Part shown: piece after piece, positions 24,140 to 31,911 of the stretch
How the letters are laid out: every line of letters starts with the position of its first letter
Numbering within the stretch: the stretch's first letter is position 1
Source: a virus
Reading direction: 5' to 3' (one strand)
Virus record (IMG/VR): IMGVR_UViG_3300010354_020206
Coordinates: 1 to 64,000 of that record
Length of the DNA stretch: 64,000 bases
The notes under the pieces: model-generated
Database searches by the model: none
The model's input: the letters and a program-made list of their open reading frames with translations, nothing else
Told to the model about the DNA's origin: nothing
Position numbers and translations under genes: made by a program

Positions 24140-24724
24140 ATGACTGTTAAAAGAACTAATAAAGAAAAAAGTATTGCTATCACTGAAAAGTCGCTTTATC
24201 ATGTAATTCATCCAGAAGAATTACTAGAAAATGGAGAATTGATTTTAAAATTTTCCATTCCTGGTCAGCCTGCCACTAAAAAAACGTCTCAAAGAATTTT
24301 CAGAAGACGAATTCTACCATCAAAAGCATATTGTGCTTATGAAATCTATTGCGAACCATTTTGTAAATCAGTGTGGGTAGAAACTGGTAAATCCCCAATG
24401 GATTTTGGTGTAAGCATAAACATGAAAGTCTATTTGAAAAATTGGATAGTAGGAGATTGCACAGGCTATCAGCAATCAATTGCCGACATTATGCAAAAAT
24501 TCGGCATTCTAGCTAATGATAGTTGGATACATTGGGATTGGGAAGGTGATCATTGGTTTGGCGGTGTTGATAAAGAAAATCCAAGAATAGAAATAGTCAT
24601 TAAAAGATTTAGGCATCCAAAAGAAAATTACAGGGAAAATCAAGAAACTGCCAACAGAGAAAAAGAGGAAAGGAAGCGAGCTAAAGCAAATAAATTGCTT
24701 GCTAATACTGATAATGGAAAATGA
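24140..24724 (+). CDS. RusA-like Holliday junction resolvase (divergent)
   Basis: A 194-residue protein whose fold order resembles RusA endonucleases: LKFSIPGQPATKK at the start, a basic stretch RIFRRRILPSK, VSINMKVYLKNW, then GDCTGYQQSIADIMQKFGI, NDSWIHW and PRIEIVIKRF at the end. RusA resolves Holliday junctions and branched DNA before packaging. The usual DxDN motif is replaced here by GDCTGY, and the DD before the last strands is ND, so two of the normal acidic positions differ. The tail is a highly charged helix (EKEERKRAKANKL). It has no obvious Shine-Dalgarno, and CATAAATA lies just upstream. It overlaps the next gene. Confidence 0.6.
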   Translation: MTVKRTNKEKSIAITEKSLYHVIHPEELLENGELILKFSIPGQPATKKTSQRIFRRRILPSKAYCAYEIYCEPFCKSVWVETGKSPMDFGVSINMKVYLKNWIVGDCTGYQQSIADIMQKFGILANDSWIHWDWEGDHWFGGVDKENPRIEIVIKRFRHPKENYRENQETANREKEERKRAKANKLLANTDNGK

Positions 24725-25208
24725 ACTACCAGAAGTGTCAGGGATTAATGTGATAAATGTGTCACAAGACTTATCACCTGAAGAAATTAAAGAATTTATG
24801 GATAATTGGATTGATGAACATCCGCACATTACATCTGATCCCGGTCAAATTGTAATTTTTTCACCTTATGAAATGATTTATGAACTAACTGAAAAAGATG
24901 GAATTAATTACTTGAACTTAACTGGATATATGAGTAGAACTAAATGGGCTACATTATCGGATGCTGATGATTTGAGATCTTTTGCTTTTCAGTTGGAAAA
25001 AAATCATGCAAACTTAAAAGTAAACGTTATACTGGCTTTGAGTGTAAAAGAATTTAGTGAAACAGATGAATCTTATAACTTCGTCGATTCTTACTTTGCT
25101 CATAATCGAGAAGTTCATGAAATGATTACACAGATGCATTTAGATGAAATGAAACAAAATGAAGAACTTAATGAAGATTTGGACTCAGAATTATTTGGAG
25201 AAAAGTAA
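24714..25208 (+). CDS. Hypothetical acidic protein
   Basis: A 164-residue acidic protein with no recognised domain. The N-terminus contains DLSPEEIKEFMDNWIDEHPH, a helix. The middle alternates strands and helices, and the end is an acidic helix (MKQNEELNEDLDSELFGEK). A reading from a TTG five codons earlier exists, but the ATG at 24714, within the overlap with the RusA-like gene, is more likely. The stop overlaps the start of the next gene (TAATG), so three genes are translationally linked. The function is unknown. Confidence 0.65.
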   Translation: MENELPEVSGINVINVSQDLSPEEIKEFMDNWIDEHPHITSDPGQIVIFSPYEMIYELTEKDGINYLNLTGYMSRTKWATLSDADDLRSFAFQLEKNHANLKVNVILALSVKEFSETDESYNFVDSYFAHNREVHEMITQMHLDEMKQNEELNEDLDSELFGEK

Positions 25209-25921
25209 TGTCTAGTGCATACTATTTGCATAAAATTAAACATGAATTATGCTTTGTAAATGATATTACAAATTTAAAAGATCAAATTTATTCAATTGAC
25301 ATGCCTGTCATAGTGCCCATGAACAAATTGAATGCGACTGACGGTAGAACGCTTTTACAAAGAATTATCTTTCAGCATTTCAATTCAAACGCTTCAAAAC
25401 AAATAGGATTTCTCAGAGGCTTAATAACATTACAATCTGAACCTGATCACTTTCAAACACACTTAATGCTTAATTGTACCACTGATCAACTGAGTGAACC
25501 CTCCGAGAGTGAATGGATTTCAGCTATAGAAAACGGGCTAGATACAGGTAATCAAATGTTACCGTTAGCCACAATGAGTTCAGACATAAAATTAAACGCA
25601 TGGGGAATTAAAGATTATGTCTATGAATGTAACATAGAATTTTGGCCCGATAATGAAAACCAAAAAACATTTGTTTGCGAATGTTTAATCAAATATTTGA
25701 AACCAGAAGGAATTGACAACATAAATGTTATCGATTTTGAATCAGGTTTTAACTTTTTGATATTTAGTAAAAAAACAAATAGTTACGTTCCATTTTTGAT
25801 CACTTCAGAAGATAAACCATACTTCTTTTTAACTGACGCTGAAATTATTAGTCATGAAACTCTTGTTTATGAAGATAAAATTGGACATGAACTTTTTGTT
25901 AAATGTAGAGTAACAAAATAA
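25208..25921 (+). CDS. Hypothetical protein
   Basis: A 237-residue protein with mixed strands and helices. It has several aromatic and cysteine residues (KTFVCECLIKYLK, NFLIFSKKTNSYVPF) and no recognised catalytic motif. A GGAG ribosome site and a start overlapping the preceding stop place it at the end of the + strand run that begins at 19773 or 24140. It ends at a strong terminator hairpin. Possible roles include a nucleic-acid enzyme accessory or a minor virion protein. There is no evidence to prefer one. Confidence 0.65.
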   Translation: MSSAYYLHKIKHELCFVNDITNLKDQIYSIDMPVIVPMNKLNATDGRTLLQRIIFQHFNSNASKQIGFLRGLITLQSEPDHFQTHLMLNCTTDQLSEPSESEWISAIENGLDTGNQMLPLATMSSDIKLNAWGIKDYVYECNIEFWPDNENQKTFVCECLIKYLKPEGIDNINVIDFESGFNFLIFSKKTNSYVPFLITSEDKPYFFLTDAEIISHETLVYEDKIGHELFVKCRVTK

Positions 25922-25945
25922 AGCCCCCAATTTAATGGGGGCTTT
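25920..25945. terminator. Bidirectional terminator between convergent genes
   Basis: AAAGCCCCCA (25920-25929) pairs with TGGGGGCTTT (25936-25945) over a 6-base loop. The stem core is GCCCCC/GGGGGC. It lies between the + strand gene ending at 25921 and the - strand gene ending at 25968. Confidence 0.85.
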
Positions 25946-25967
25946 ATTTAAGCTAAGTTTACTAAAC

Positions 25968-26366
25968 TTAAACTTCTTCTGCTGGAATATAATCGTTATC
26001 AGGAGCTTGAGGAGCTGGAACCTGAAGCTCAGAAATAAAGTGTGGTTCTGACTCTTCAATGTTAACAGCGGTTACGCCATCAAATCCGTACTGAGCGATG
26101 ATTTCCTTGAATCTATCCTGGAAGGTAGTATTAGCATTCTGCAGCTCTTCTTCTACCTTGTTCAACTGCTCCTGTGCCTGAGCCTTCTGGGCTTGATAAT
26201 TTCTTGTGATCTCTTCATACTGAGAATCGATCTGCTTAAGAAAATTATAGGCTTGATAGCCTTGTGACTGCAAAAAGGTCTGCTGAGCCTGCATGTTGCG
26301 CAATTCTGCATACTCTTCAGGGCTAACTGCAGGACGATTATCTGTGGTACCAACTTGTTCTTCCAT
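25968..26366 (-). CDS. Hypothetical coiled-coil protein
   Basis: A 132-residue protein. Residues 15-90 are a Gln/Glu-rich coiled coil (QTFLQSQGYQAYNFLKQID; QAQEQLNKVEEELQ). The end is an acidic, Pro-rich tail (VPAPQAPDNDYIPAEEV). An upstream TTG would add six residues, but the ATG at 26366 has AAAGGAAA at good spacing and is preferred. The base composition (more GC, more C/G third positions) is closer to the RNR genes than to the small envelope genes next door, hinting at high expression. A virion scaffold or head-assembly chaperone would fit the architecture, but this is inference. Confidence 0.7.
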   Translation of the reverse strand: MEEQVGTTDNRPAVSPEEYAELRNMQAQQTFLQSQGYQAYNFLKQIDSQYEEITRNYQAQKAQAQEQLNKVEEELQNANTTFQDRFKEIIAQYGFDGVTAVNIEESEPHFISELQVPAPQAPDNDYIPAEEV

Positions 26367-26449
26367 TAATTTTTTCCTTTTCAAAAGAATGATATAAAAG
26401 TAATTACTTGTGTTTTACAACACTATTTTTATACATAAATATTATGTAA

Positions 26450-26827
26450 CTATTTTGAGTTTAAAGGTACTAATTCAGGCAAAATTTCTGATAATTTATT
26501 TTGAATTTTATTTGCCAAACCAAATTTAGTAGACTTATTCAATTTAGCGTCTTCATCAGTAATAGTTAGTAATACTTCATCATTGATTAAAATTACAGCT
26601 TGCCCTTTGATTTTTGAAACAACTATGTCTGATGCCTCTAAAGAAGGAACTAATACATATCTTAGTCTATCATAAATGATTTCAGCTCTTTTTGCGCAAT
26701 TATTCCCTCTTACTGAAAACAAGTGCACACCGCCTAGATTGATAGGCTCTACAACTCTAACTCGCTTGACATCTGAATGATTAGTTGAGAATAAACTAAA
26801 CGCCAAAATCAATAAAAACTTATTCAT
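26450..26827 (-). CDS. Small exported protein resembling the periplasmic part of MscS-type channels
   Basis: A 125-residue protein with a short signal peptide (NKFLLILAFSLFSTNHS). The mature part, VHLFSVRGNNCAKRAEIIYDRL, then a basic strand and VLLTITDEDAKL with a final helix, follows a pattern seen at the N-terminus of some bacterial, notably cyanobacterial, mechanosensitive-channel proteins. There a ring-forming soluble domain precedes the membrane part. Here no channel follows, so only the exported domain is present. The gene lies 11 bases from a small two-span membrane protein gene, and they could act together in the envelope. The family similarity is from memory of patterns and is moderate at best. 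Confidence 0.6.
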   Translation of the reverse strand: MNKFLLILAFSLFSTNHSDVKRVRVVEPINLGGVHLFSVRGNNCAKRAEIIYDRLRYVLVPSLEASDIVVSKIKGQAVILINDEVLLTITDEDAKLNKSTKFGLANKIQNKLSEILPELVPLNSK

Positions 26828-26838
26828 AATAATAACCT

Positions 26839-27051
26839 CTAATTGCGTAGATCTTCAAAATTATCTAACGCATAAGAAAATAAAAATAACGATGAAATCA
26901 TTACAAAACAAATAATTGTTATAGTGAAAATTATACAGGTTATTATCAGATTGGGAATAAGTTGCATTAATGCATAAAAAATTATCAATAGAGGCAGAAA
27001 AACATTTATAAGAAGCAACGCTGAAGCTATGATTGCCAAAATTACTTTCAT
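26839..27051 (-). CDS. Small membrane protein with two transmembrane segments
   Basis: A 70-residue protein that is almost entirely hydrophobic. Segment one covers residues 3-32 (ILAIIASALLLINVFLPLLI) and segment two residues 33-60 (LIITCIIFTITIICFVMI). A short charged tail, DNFEDLRN, ends it. GAGG lies nine bases before the ATG. Size and topology would suit a holin, but the endolysin is far away at 51.3 kb, so this is only a possibility. It precedes the small exported-protein gene on the same transcript and follows a long non-coding leader with a terminator-like hairpin (27071-27102). Confidence 0.7.
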   Translation of the reverse strand: MKVILAIIASALLLINVFLPLLIIFYALMQLIPNLIITCIIFTITIICFVMISSLFLFSYALDNFEDLRN

Positions 27052-27070
27052 GTAAATACCTCAATTTAAA

Positions 27071-27102
27071 TTTAGCCCCCTAATATAAAATAGGGGGCTA
27101 AA
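27071..27102. terminator. 12-base-pair bidirectional hairpin upstream of the membrane protein gene
   Basis: TTTAGCCCCCTA (27071-27082) pairs perfectly with TAGGGGGCTAAA (27091-27102) over an 8-base loop. It lies between the structured element at 27104-27195 and the small membrane gene. It may terminate RNR transcripts or act as a switchable leader terminator. The T runs are short on both sides. Confidence 0.7.
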
Positions 27103-27103
27103 T

Positions 27104-27195
27104 CTTGCTTCGTTGCAAAGAGTATTTGGGCCACAGCTTTGGGGCCTAATAGAGTAAGCTGCTCAACCTTCGCTCGTGAACCCAACGAAAGCAAG
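27104..27195 (-). ncRNA. Candidate structured RNA downstream of nrdA
   Basis: CTTGCTTCGTTG (27104-27115) can pair with CAACGAA, one bulged A and GCAAG (27183-27195), closing a 67-base interior. That interior itself has short self-complementary parts (GGCC/GGCC, GAG..CTC). There is no open reading frame. The - strand is favoured, because it would be transcribed as the 3' region of nrdA or as the leader of the small membrane gene, directly before the 27071-27102 hairpin. It does not match a tRNA. The structure is read by eye only. Confidence 0.4.
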
Positions 27196-27197
27196 CC

Positions 27198-27231
27198 TAA
27201 TAATGTTTGTCTAAAAGCGTAAACATTATTA
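27198..27231. other. 11-base-pair inverted repeat beside the candidate RNA
   Basis: TAATAATGTTT (27198-27208) and AAACATTATTA (27221-27231) are perfect complements around a 12-base loop. A run of seven T follows on the + strand at 27245-27251. It may form a weak AT-rich hairpin at the 3' end of the nrdA transcript. Together with 27071-27102 and 27104-27195 it fills the 245-base non-coding gap. Confidence 0.5.
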
Positions 27232-27296
27232 CATTATGCAATGCTTTTTTTGACAAATGTACTTATCTATTATGTAATTTTGAGGTAAATTCCTGT

Positions 27297-29741
27297 TTAT
27301 CCTGAGCACATGATACAGTCTGGATCAGTTAATGAACAGACTTTTGATGCAAAATCTTCCTCATTAAATTGCTTGATTTGTTCTACCTCTTTAGTTTTTT
27401 CTACTTCAGGAATTGTAGTAGAAGACAAATCGATGCCTAGTCCCTTCAATGCTTGCGCTTTTGGCTTAGTTCTTAGATAATACATGCCGGTCTTCAATCC
27501 AAGCTTCCAACCATACATATGAGCAGAAGACAATCTTGAAGCTGTTGGCTCAGACATAAACATGTTCAATGATTGAGATTGATCAATAAAATAACCTCTG
27601 TCTCTTGCCATCTCAAGTATTGATTTACCCTTCATCTCCCAAACAGTTTTGTAGATTTCTTTGATTTCTTGTGGCACTTCTTCAATTTCTTGAACTGAAC
27701 CATCACCAATAATCAATTTACGTCGTATGTTATCATTCCACACACCCAGATTTACCAAATCCTCAACAAGATGCTTGTTAATGATAGCGTATTCACCGCT
27801 AAGGGTATTCCTCTTGTATAGATTTGCAGTAAAGGGCTCAAAGCATTCATTATTGCCCAAAATCTGAGCTGTTGATGCTGTTGGCATTGGAGCAACTAAT
27901 AAAGAGTTCCTAAGCCCATAATTTTTGATTTCCTCTTTCAGAGACTCAAAATCCCACATACCTGACAAATCAGATTCAGTTAAACCCCAAAGATTATACT
28001 GGAGCAAGCCTTGTGAAGCCGGAGACCCTTGGAATGAACTATAAGGCCCATGAATTTTTGCCAAATCTTTAGATGCCGTGAGCGCAGCAAAATAAATAGT
28101 CTCAAAGATGTCTTTATTAAGCTTTCTGGCTTCTTCAGATTCAAAAGGCAAGCCCATGAGAGCAAATGTATCTGCTAATCCCTGCACACCTAATCCAATT
28201 GGTCTATGCTTCATGTTTGAGTTTTTTGTTTCAGGTGTTGGATAATAATTAATATCAATTACCTGATTCAAATTAACTGTTGCTTGATAAGTAACTTCGT
28301 AAAGTTTCTGAAAATCATACTTGCGTAGTTTTTTATCCTTACTGCGAACATTTCCAGTTGGCACAATTACAAACTTTGGCAAAGCTACAGATGCGAGATT
28401 ACAAACTGCAATCTCATTCTTGTCCGTAAATTCTAGTATTTCTGTACAGAGATTTGAAGACTTGATAGTTCCAAGATTCTTTTGATTGCTCTTGTAGTTA
28501 CAAGCATCCTTGTATAGCATGTAAGGAGTGCCTGTTTCAACTTGAGAATCTAGAATCTTTTCCCAAAGTTCTCTGGCCTTAACAGTCTTAGTTGCCTTAC
28601 CCTCAGATTCATACTTTTCATAGAGTTCTGTGAAAGCTTTGTGCTCTGGAGTATCATAAGCATCAATTAAGCCTGGTACTTGATCTGGTGAAAATAAAGA
28701 CCAGTTGCCATTCTCTTCAACGCGCTTCATGAACAAATCTGGAATCCACAAAGCAAGAAACAAATCTCTGGCGCGAAGTTCTTCTTTTCCTTGATTCTTT
28801 CTCAAGTCAAGAAAGTCGAATACATCACCATGCCATGGCTCAAGATAAACTGCTATAGAACCCTTGCGCTTACCGCCACCCTGATCAACGTATCTTGCTG
28901 TTTCATTAAACACGCGAAGCATTGGGATAATTCCGTTGGAATGGCCATTGGTGCCCTTAATGTAACTACCTTTAGCACGAATTTTATGAATGTTGATGCC
29001 GATGCCACCGGCGCTTTGAGAAATCAAAGCACAATCAGAAAGAGTTTTATAAATGCCAGGAATAGAATCATCATCGATGTCCAAAAGAAAACAAGATGAT
29101 AATTGGGGGCGATTTGTAGAAGCATTAAACAATGTTGGCGTGGCATGGGTAAACAAACCCTGAGACAGCATGTCATAGGTCTTCTGCACCATTTCAAGAT
29201 TTTCGCGCCAAATACCAACAGCGACTCGCATGTAGAGATGCTGTGGTGTTTCAGCTGGCTTGCCGTCAATCTTAAGAAGATAAGACTTTTTCAAAGTCAT
29301 GAACCCAAAATAATCAAAATTGAAATCGCGATCATGAACAATCATAGCATCGAGTTCGGGGGCAAACTTCTGAATAATGTCATAAACTTCATCAGAAATC
29401 ATGCCAGCCTTTTCGCCTGTCTTTGGATTGACATAGTCATAGAGTCTCTTTGCTATAATTGAAAAATCTTTTTCAACATCCTTATAAAGGGATGTGATGC
29501 CAATTCTTGCAGCTAGCTTACCAAAATCAGGATGAATAGTAACCATTGAGGCAGCTGTTTCAGCACTAAGCTGATCAAGCTCTGTACTGCTTACTCCGTC
29601 ATACAAGCCTGAAACAACCTTAGTGCTAACAACATCTGGGTCTACCAACTCATGTAAACCATAAGTTAACTTTTTAATTCTAGAAGAAATTTTCTCTAGC
29701 TTGAGTGCTTCTCTAGAACCATTACGCTTTACAATATCCAT
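27297..29741 (-). CDS. nrdA: Ribonucleotide reductase large subunit, eukaryote-like class I
   Basis: The 814-residue catalytic subunit that reduces ribonucleotides to deoxyribonucleotides. Residues 1-90 are an ATP cone (VKRNGSREALKLEKISSRI). Then come the substrate-site cysteine in PQLSSCFLLDI near residue 218, the loop region with QSAGGIGINIHKIRAKGS, active-site NLCTEI near 428, the second active-site region (MPTASTAQILGNNE) near 605 and a C-terminal redox pair in CIMCSG. The overall pattern and the PDCIMCSG ending are closest to eukaryotic RRM1 and its bacterial and viral relatives. The gene follows nrdB after two bases, with an AAGG touching the ATG and GAGG a little upstream. Confidence 0.95.
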   Translation of the reverse strand: MDIVKRNGSREALKLEKISSRIKKLTYGLHELVDPDVVSTKVVSGLYDGVSSTELDQLSAETAASMVTIHPDFGKLAARIGITSLYKDVEKDFSIIAKRLYDYVNPKTGEKAGMISDEVYDIIQKFAPELDAMIVHDRDFNFDYFGFMTLKKSYLLKIDGKPAETPQHLYMRVAVGIWRENLEMVQKTYDMLSQGLFTHATPTLFNASTNRPQLSSCFLLDIDDDSIPGIYKTLSDCALISQSAGGIGINIHKIRAKGSYIKGTNGHSNGIIPMLRVFNETARYVDQGGGKRKGSIAVYLEPWHGDVFDFLDLRKNQGKEELRARDLFLALWIPDLFMKRVEENGNWSLFSPDQVPGLIDAYDTPEHKAFTELYEKYESEGKATKTVKARELWEKILDSQVETGTPYMLYKDACNYKSNQKNLGTIKSSNLCTEILEFTDKNEIAVCNLASVALPKFVIVPTGNVRSKDKKLRKYDFQKLYEVTYQATVNLNQVIDINYYPTPETKNSNMKHRPIGLGVQGLADTFALMGLPFESEEARKLNKDIFETIYFAALTASKDLAKIHGPYSSFQGSPASQGLLQYNLWGLTESDLSGMWDFESLKEEIKNYGLRNSLLVAPMPTASTAQILGNNECFEPFTANLYKRNTLSGEYAIINKHLVEDLVNLGVWNDNIRRKLIIGDGSVQEIEEVPQEIKEIYKTVWEMKGKSILEMARDRGYFIDQSQSLNMFMSEPTASRLSSAHMYGWKLGLKTGMYYLRTKPKAQALKGLGIDLSSTTIPEVEKTKEVEQIKQFNEEDFASKVCSLTDPDCIMCSG

Positions 29742-29743
29742 CC

Positions 29744-30703
29744 TTAAAAGTCCTCATCAAATGAAATAGTCTTATTATCTGTTTCGCCTACGCCACTCTT
29801 AACGTAGTCAGCTACACGCTTCTCAAAGAAGTTTGTCTTATTAGGCAAAGCGATGTTTTGCATAAAATCAAAAGGATTCTCAGAGTTGTATACCTTACCA
29901 ACACCAAGTTCAACTAATAAACGATCTGATACATACTCAAGATATTGCTTCATAAGATCAGAATTCATACCAATCAAGCTAACTGGAAGAGCTTCTGTGA
30001 TAAATTCCTTCTCGATTACAAGAGCCGAATCAATAATCTCGATAATGCGCTCACGAGAAAGCTTATTCTCGATGTGGTGATTGTATAGATGGACTGCAAA
30101 ATCAGTATGCAATCCTTCATCACGAGAAATCAACTCATTGGAGAAAGACAAGCCAGGCATCTTGCCCTGCTTCTTAAGCCAGAAAATAGAACAGAATGAT
30201 CCAGAAAAGAAAATACCTTCTACTGCAGCAAACGCAATCAGACGCTCTGTGAATGATTCAGAGCCAATCCACTTGAGAGCCCATTCTGCCTTCTTCTGAA
30301 CAGCAGGGACTGTGTCGATTGCGTTGAAAAGATAATTCTGCTCTTCTTTATCCTTGATGTAAGTATCTATAAGAAGAGAGTATGTCTCAGAATGGATGTT
30401 TTCCATCATAATTTGGAAACCATAGAAAAATTTAGCTTCAGTGTACTGAACTTCTGAAACAAAATTTTCTGCAAGGTTCTCGTTAACGATGCCATCAGAA
30501 GCTGCAAAGAAAGCTAAAACATGCTTGATAAAATGCTGTTCATTAGGTTTTAATTGCTCCCAGTCAGCAAGATCTTGTGCTAAATCAATCTCTTCAGCGG
30601 TCCAGAAAACCTGCTCAGCTTTCTTGTAAAACTCCCAAATGTCATGATGTTGCAAGGGGAACAATACAAACCTATTTTTATTTTCTTGTAAAATCTTTTC
30701 CAT
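29744..30703 (-). CDS. nrdB: Ribonucleotide reductase small subunit, eukaryote-like class I
   Basis: The 319-residue radical-generating subunit of class I RNR. It opens with [20 protein letters not shown], followed by [12 protein letters not shown] (first metal ligand). The sequence [13 protein letters not shown] and [17 protein letters not shown] hold the Glu/His ligands and the radical tyrosine, and [12 protein letters not shown] and [13 protein letters not shown] hold the second-half ligands. The acidic, Phe-ended tail (TISFDEDF) should dock on NrdA. It is strikingly like RRM2 of eukaryotes throughout. It is the first gene of the nrdBA operon, with a long leader (30704-31019) that contains a possible promoter and a terminator of the upstream unit. 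Confidence 0.95.
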   Translation of the reverse strand: MEKILQENKNRFVLFPLQHHDIWEFYKKAEQVFWTAEEIDLAQDLADWEQLKPNEQHFIKHVLAFFAASDGIVNENLAENFVSEVQYTEAKFFYGFQIMMENIHSETYSLLIDTYIKDKEEQNYLFNAIDTVPAVQKKAEWALKWIGSESFTERLIAFAAVEGIFFSGSFCSIFWLKKQGKMPGLSFSNELISRDEGLHTDFAVHLYNHHIENKLSRERIIEIIDSALVIEKEFITEALPVSLIGMNSDLMKQYLEYVSDRLLVELGVGKVYNSENPFDFMQNIALPNKTNFFEKRVADYVKSGVGETDNKTISFDEDF

Positions 30704-31019
30704 TCTTATCTATCCTTACTCTCTTTATTTAAAACTTTTGATTATCTTATAATACAATCAAGTTGACGCAATAACATAACTATTTTTGTTTGAAACAAAT
30801 TTGTCAAGGGTTTTGCATTGGTCCACTTTACAGTTAATTATGGTGCTATAATTTCTACATTGCCACAATTTAGGCAACAAAAAAAGCCAGCATCTGAATT
30901 GGCTCAGATGTGACTAAGTAAACATCACTGAAGATGCTAATTCGGAACAATTTTTAAACCAGACAACAATACATATTGTACTTGATTTTAAGTATAAACC
31001 CTGCTGATCTATCTGTTAA
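30704..31019 (-). promoter_or_regulatory. Non-coding leader of nrdB, with possible attenuator
   Basis: This is a 316-base gap without a gene. Near nrdB it holds ATTATAAGATAAT on the - strand (30741-30753), similar to the sequence upstream of the ssb-like gene. It has TTGACA on the - strand at 30802-30807 without a clear matching -10. It also contains a terminator-like hairpin (30877-30905) overlapped by alternative pairings: GCATCT at 30890-30895 with AGATGC at 30932-30937, and GATGT with ACATC. Nothing else was recognised. Confidence 0.4.
30877..30905 (-). terminator. Terminator downstream of the nitrilase gene
   Basis: On the - strand AGCCA and TGGCT (30904-30900 with 30889-30885) form a short stem around a 10-base loop, followed by seven T. 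It would end the beta-helix/nitrilase transcript before the nrdBA leader. Competing pairings nearby could prevent its formation. Confidence 0.55.
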
Positions 31020-31910
31020 TTATTTCAAAATTTTGGGTCTTAAGGCTAAGTCTGCATAAAAAATTTTTTGCTTTCCCCAATCTGTTGATTCTGCTAAAAT
31101 TTCGCCAGCCTGTCCAACAATTTGAGTGTGCCCCTGAAAATATAAAGCAGGAAATAACCATCCGCAACAATAAGGTCTAACGATGCTAATTTGATTCTCA
31201 ATGCTTCGTGGAATTTGAGGTTGCTCTTTTTCTTTATCAAAAGGATAATCAGGATAGGGCCTCCATCCACCAGAAGGAGCAACTAAAAATTGAGCACCAT
31301 TGTCTGTCATTTCTTTAATAAAAAGGGGGTCATCGAGATCATAACAAATAACTACTCCGATGTCTACTAATTCAGTTTTGATAGGAGTATTTTGGTTACC
31401 TGATTTTACACCCCATGCTTTTTCTATTGGCACTAATTTTCTTTTTGCATAAGTTCCAGCTAATTTACCAGTTGATTCATAAACATAACACAAATTGAAA
31501 ATTCCAGTAAGCTTTCTTTCATAGACACTACCTGATACAATTATCACCTTGTTTTCGGCGGCAAGTTTTTTAAATGTTCGTTTAATTATGTCTGAAATTC
31601 TTTTTTGAGAAAGCCACTCTCCCATTTTATTTAATTTTATTTTTGATAAAATGAGATCTGCTAATTTTTCAAACCAATTTTTTGCCCCCAAAGATTTAAT
31701 TTGTGGATCAATGTTCTGCCTAATGCATTCAATTCTATAACTTTCTTTAGCCCAAGCTAAACAAAACCCCAAATCTTCTGGGAAACATACAACCTGAGCG
31801 CCGTTGCACACAGATTCTTTGACTAGTCCATCAAGCAAATTATAAAAATCAATCTCTTTAGTGCATTGAACTAAATTTAATTGTATGGCGGCAATTTTTA
31901 AATTATTCAT
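31020..31910 (-). CDS. Carbon-nitrogen hydrolase (nitrilase superfamily)
   Basis: A 296-residue enzyme of the nitrilase/amidase fold, which hydrolyses non-peptide C-N bonds. All three catalytic positions are present: E45 in CFPEDLGF, the lysine in TYAKRKLVP near residue 156, and the cysteine in GVVICYDL near residue 188. The ending GHTQIVGQAGEILAES is also typical. An insert around residues 75-115 is rich in K and may cap the active site. The substrate is unknown. The gene starts one base after the beta-helix spike gene stops, so the two are almost certainly co-expressed. Possible substrates include amides or N-acyl groups on host surface polymers or a metabolite; that is inference. Confidence 0.88.
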   Translation of the reverse strand: MNNLKIAAIQLNLVQCTKEIDFYNLLDGLVKESVCNGAQVVCFPEDLGFCLAWAKESYRIECIRQNIDPQIKSLGAKNWFEKLADLILSKIKLNKMGEWLSQKRISDIIKRTFKKLAAENKVIIVSGSVYERKLTGIFNLCYVYESTGKLAGTYAKRKLVPIEKAWGVKSGNQNTPIKTELVDIGVVICYDLDDPLFIKEMTDNGAQFLVAPSGGWRPYPDYPFDKEKEQPQIPRSIENQISIVRPYCCGWLFPALYFQGHTQIVGQAGEILAESTDWGKQKIFYADLALRPKILK

Positions 31911-31911
31911 G

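Noticed and set aside
26839-27051. A firm holin call for the small membrane protein.
   Set aside because: Two spans and 70 residues would fit, but there is no lysis gene near it and many small phage membrane proteins look alike.
27104-27195. A tRNA on either strand at the structured element.
   Set aside because: There is a closing stem, but no CCA end, no GTTCRA T-loop with a proper stem, no anticodon arm, and the stem is 12 rather than 7 base pairs.
30802-30807. A sigma70 promoter using the perfect TTGACA (- strand) upstream of nrdB.
   Set aside because: No acceptable -10 hexamer lies 16-18 bases downstream on that strand; only weak AATAGT-like sequence is present.
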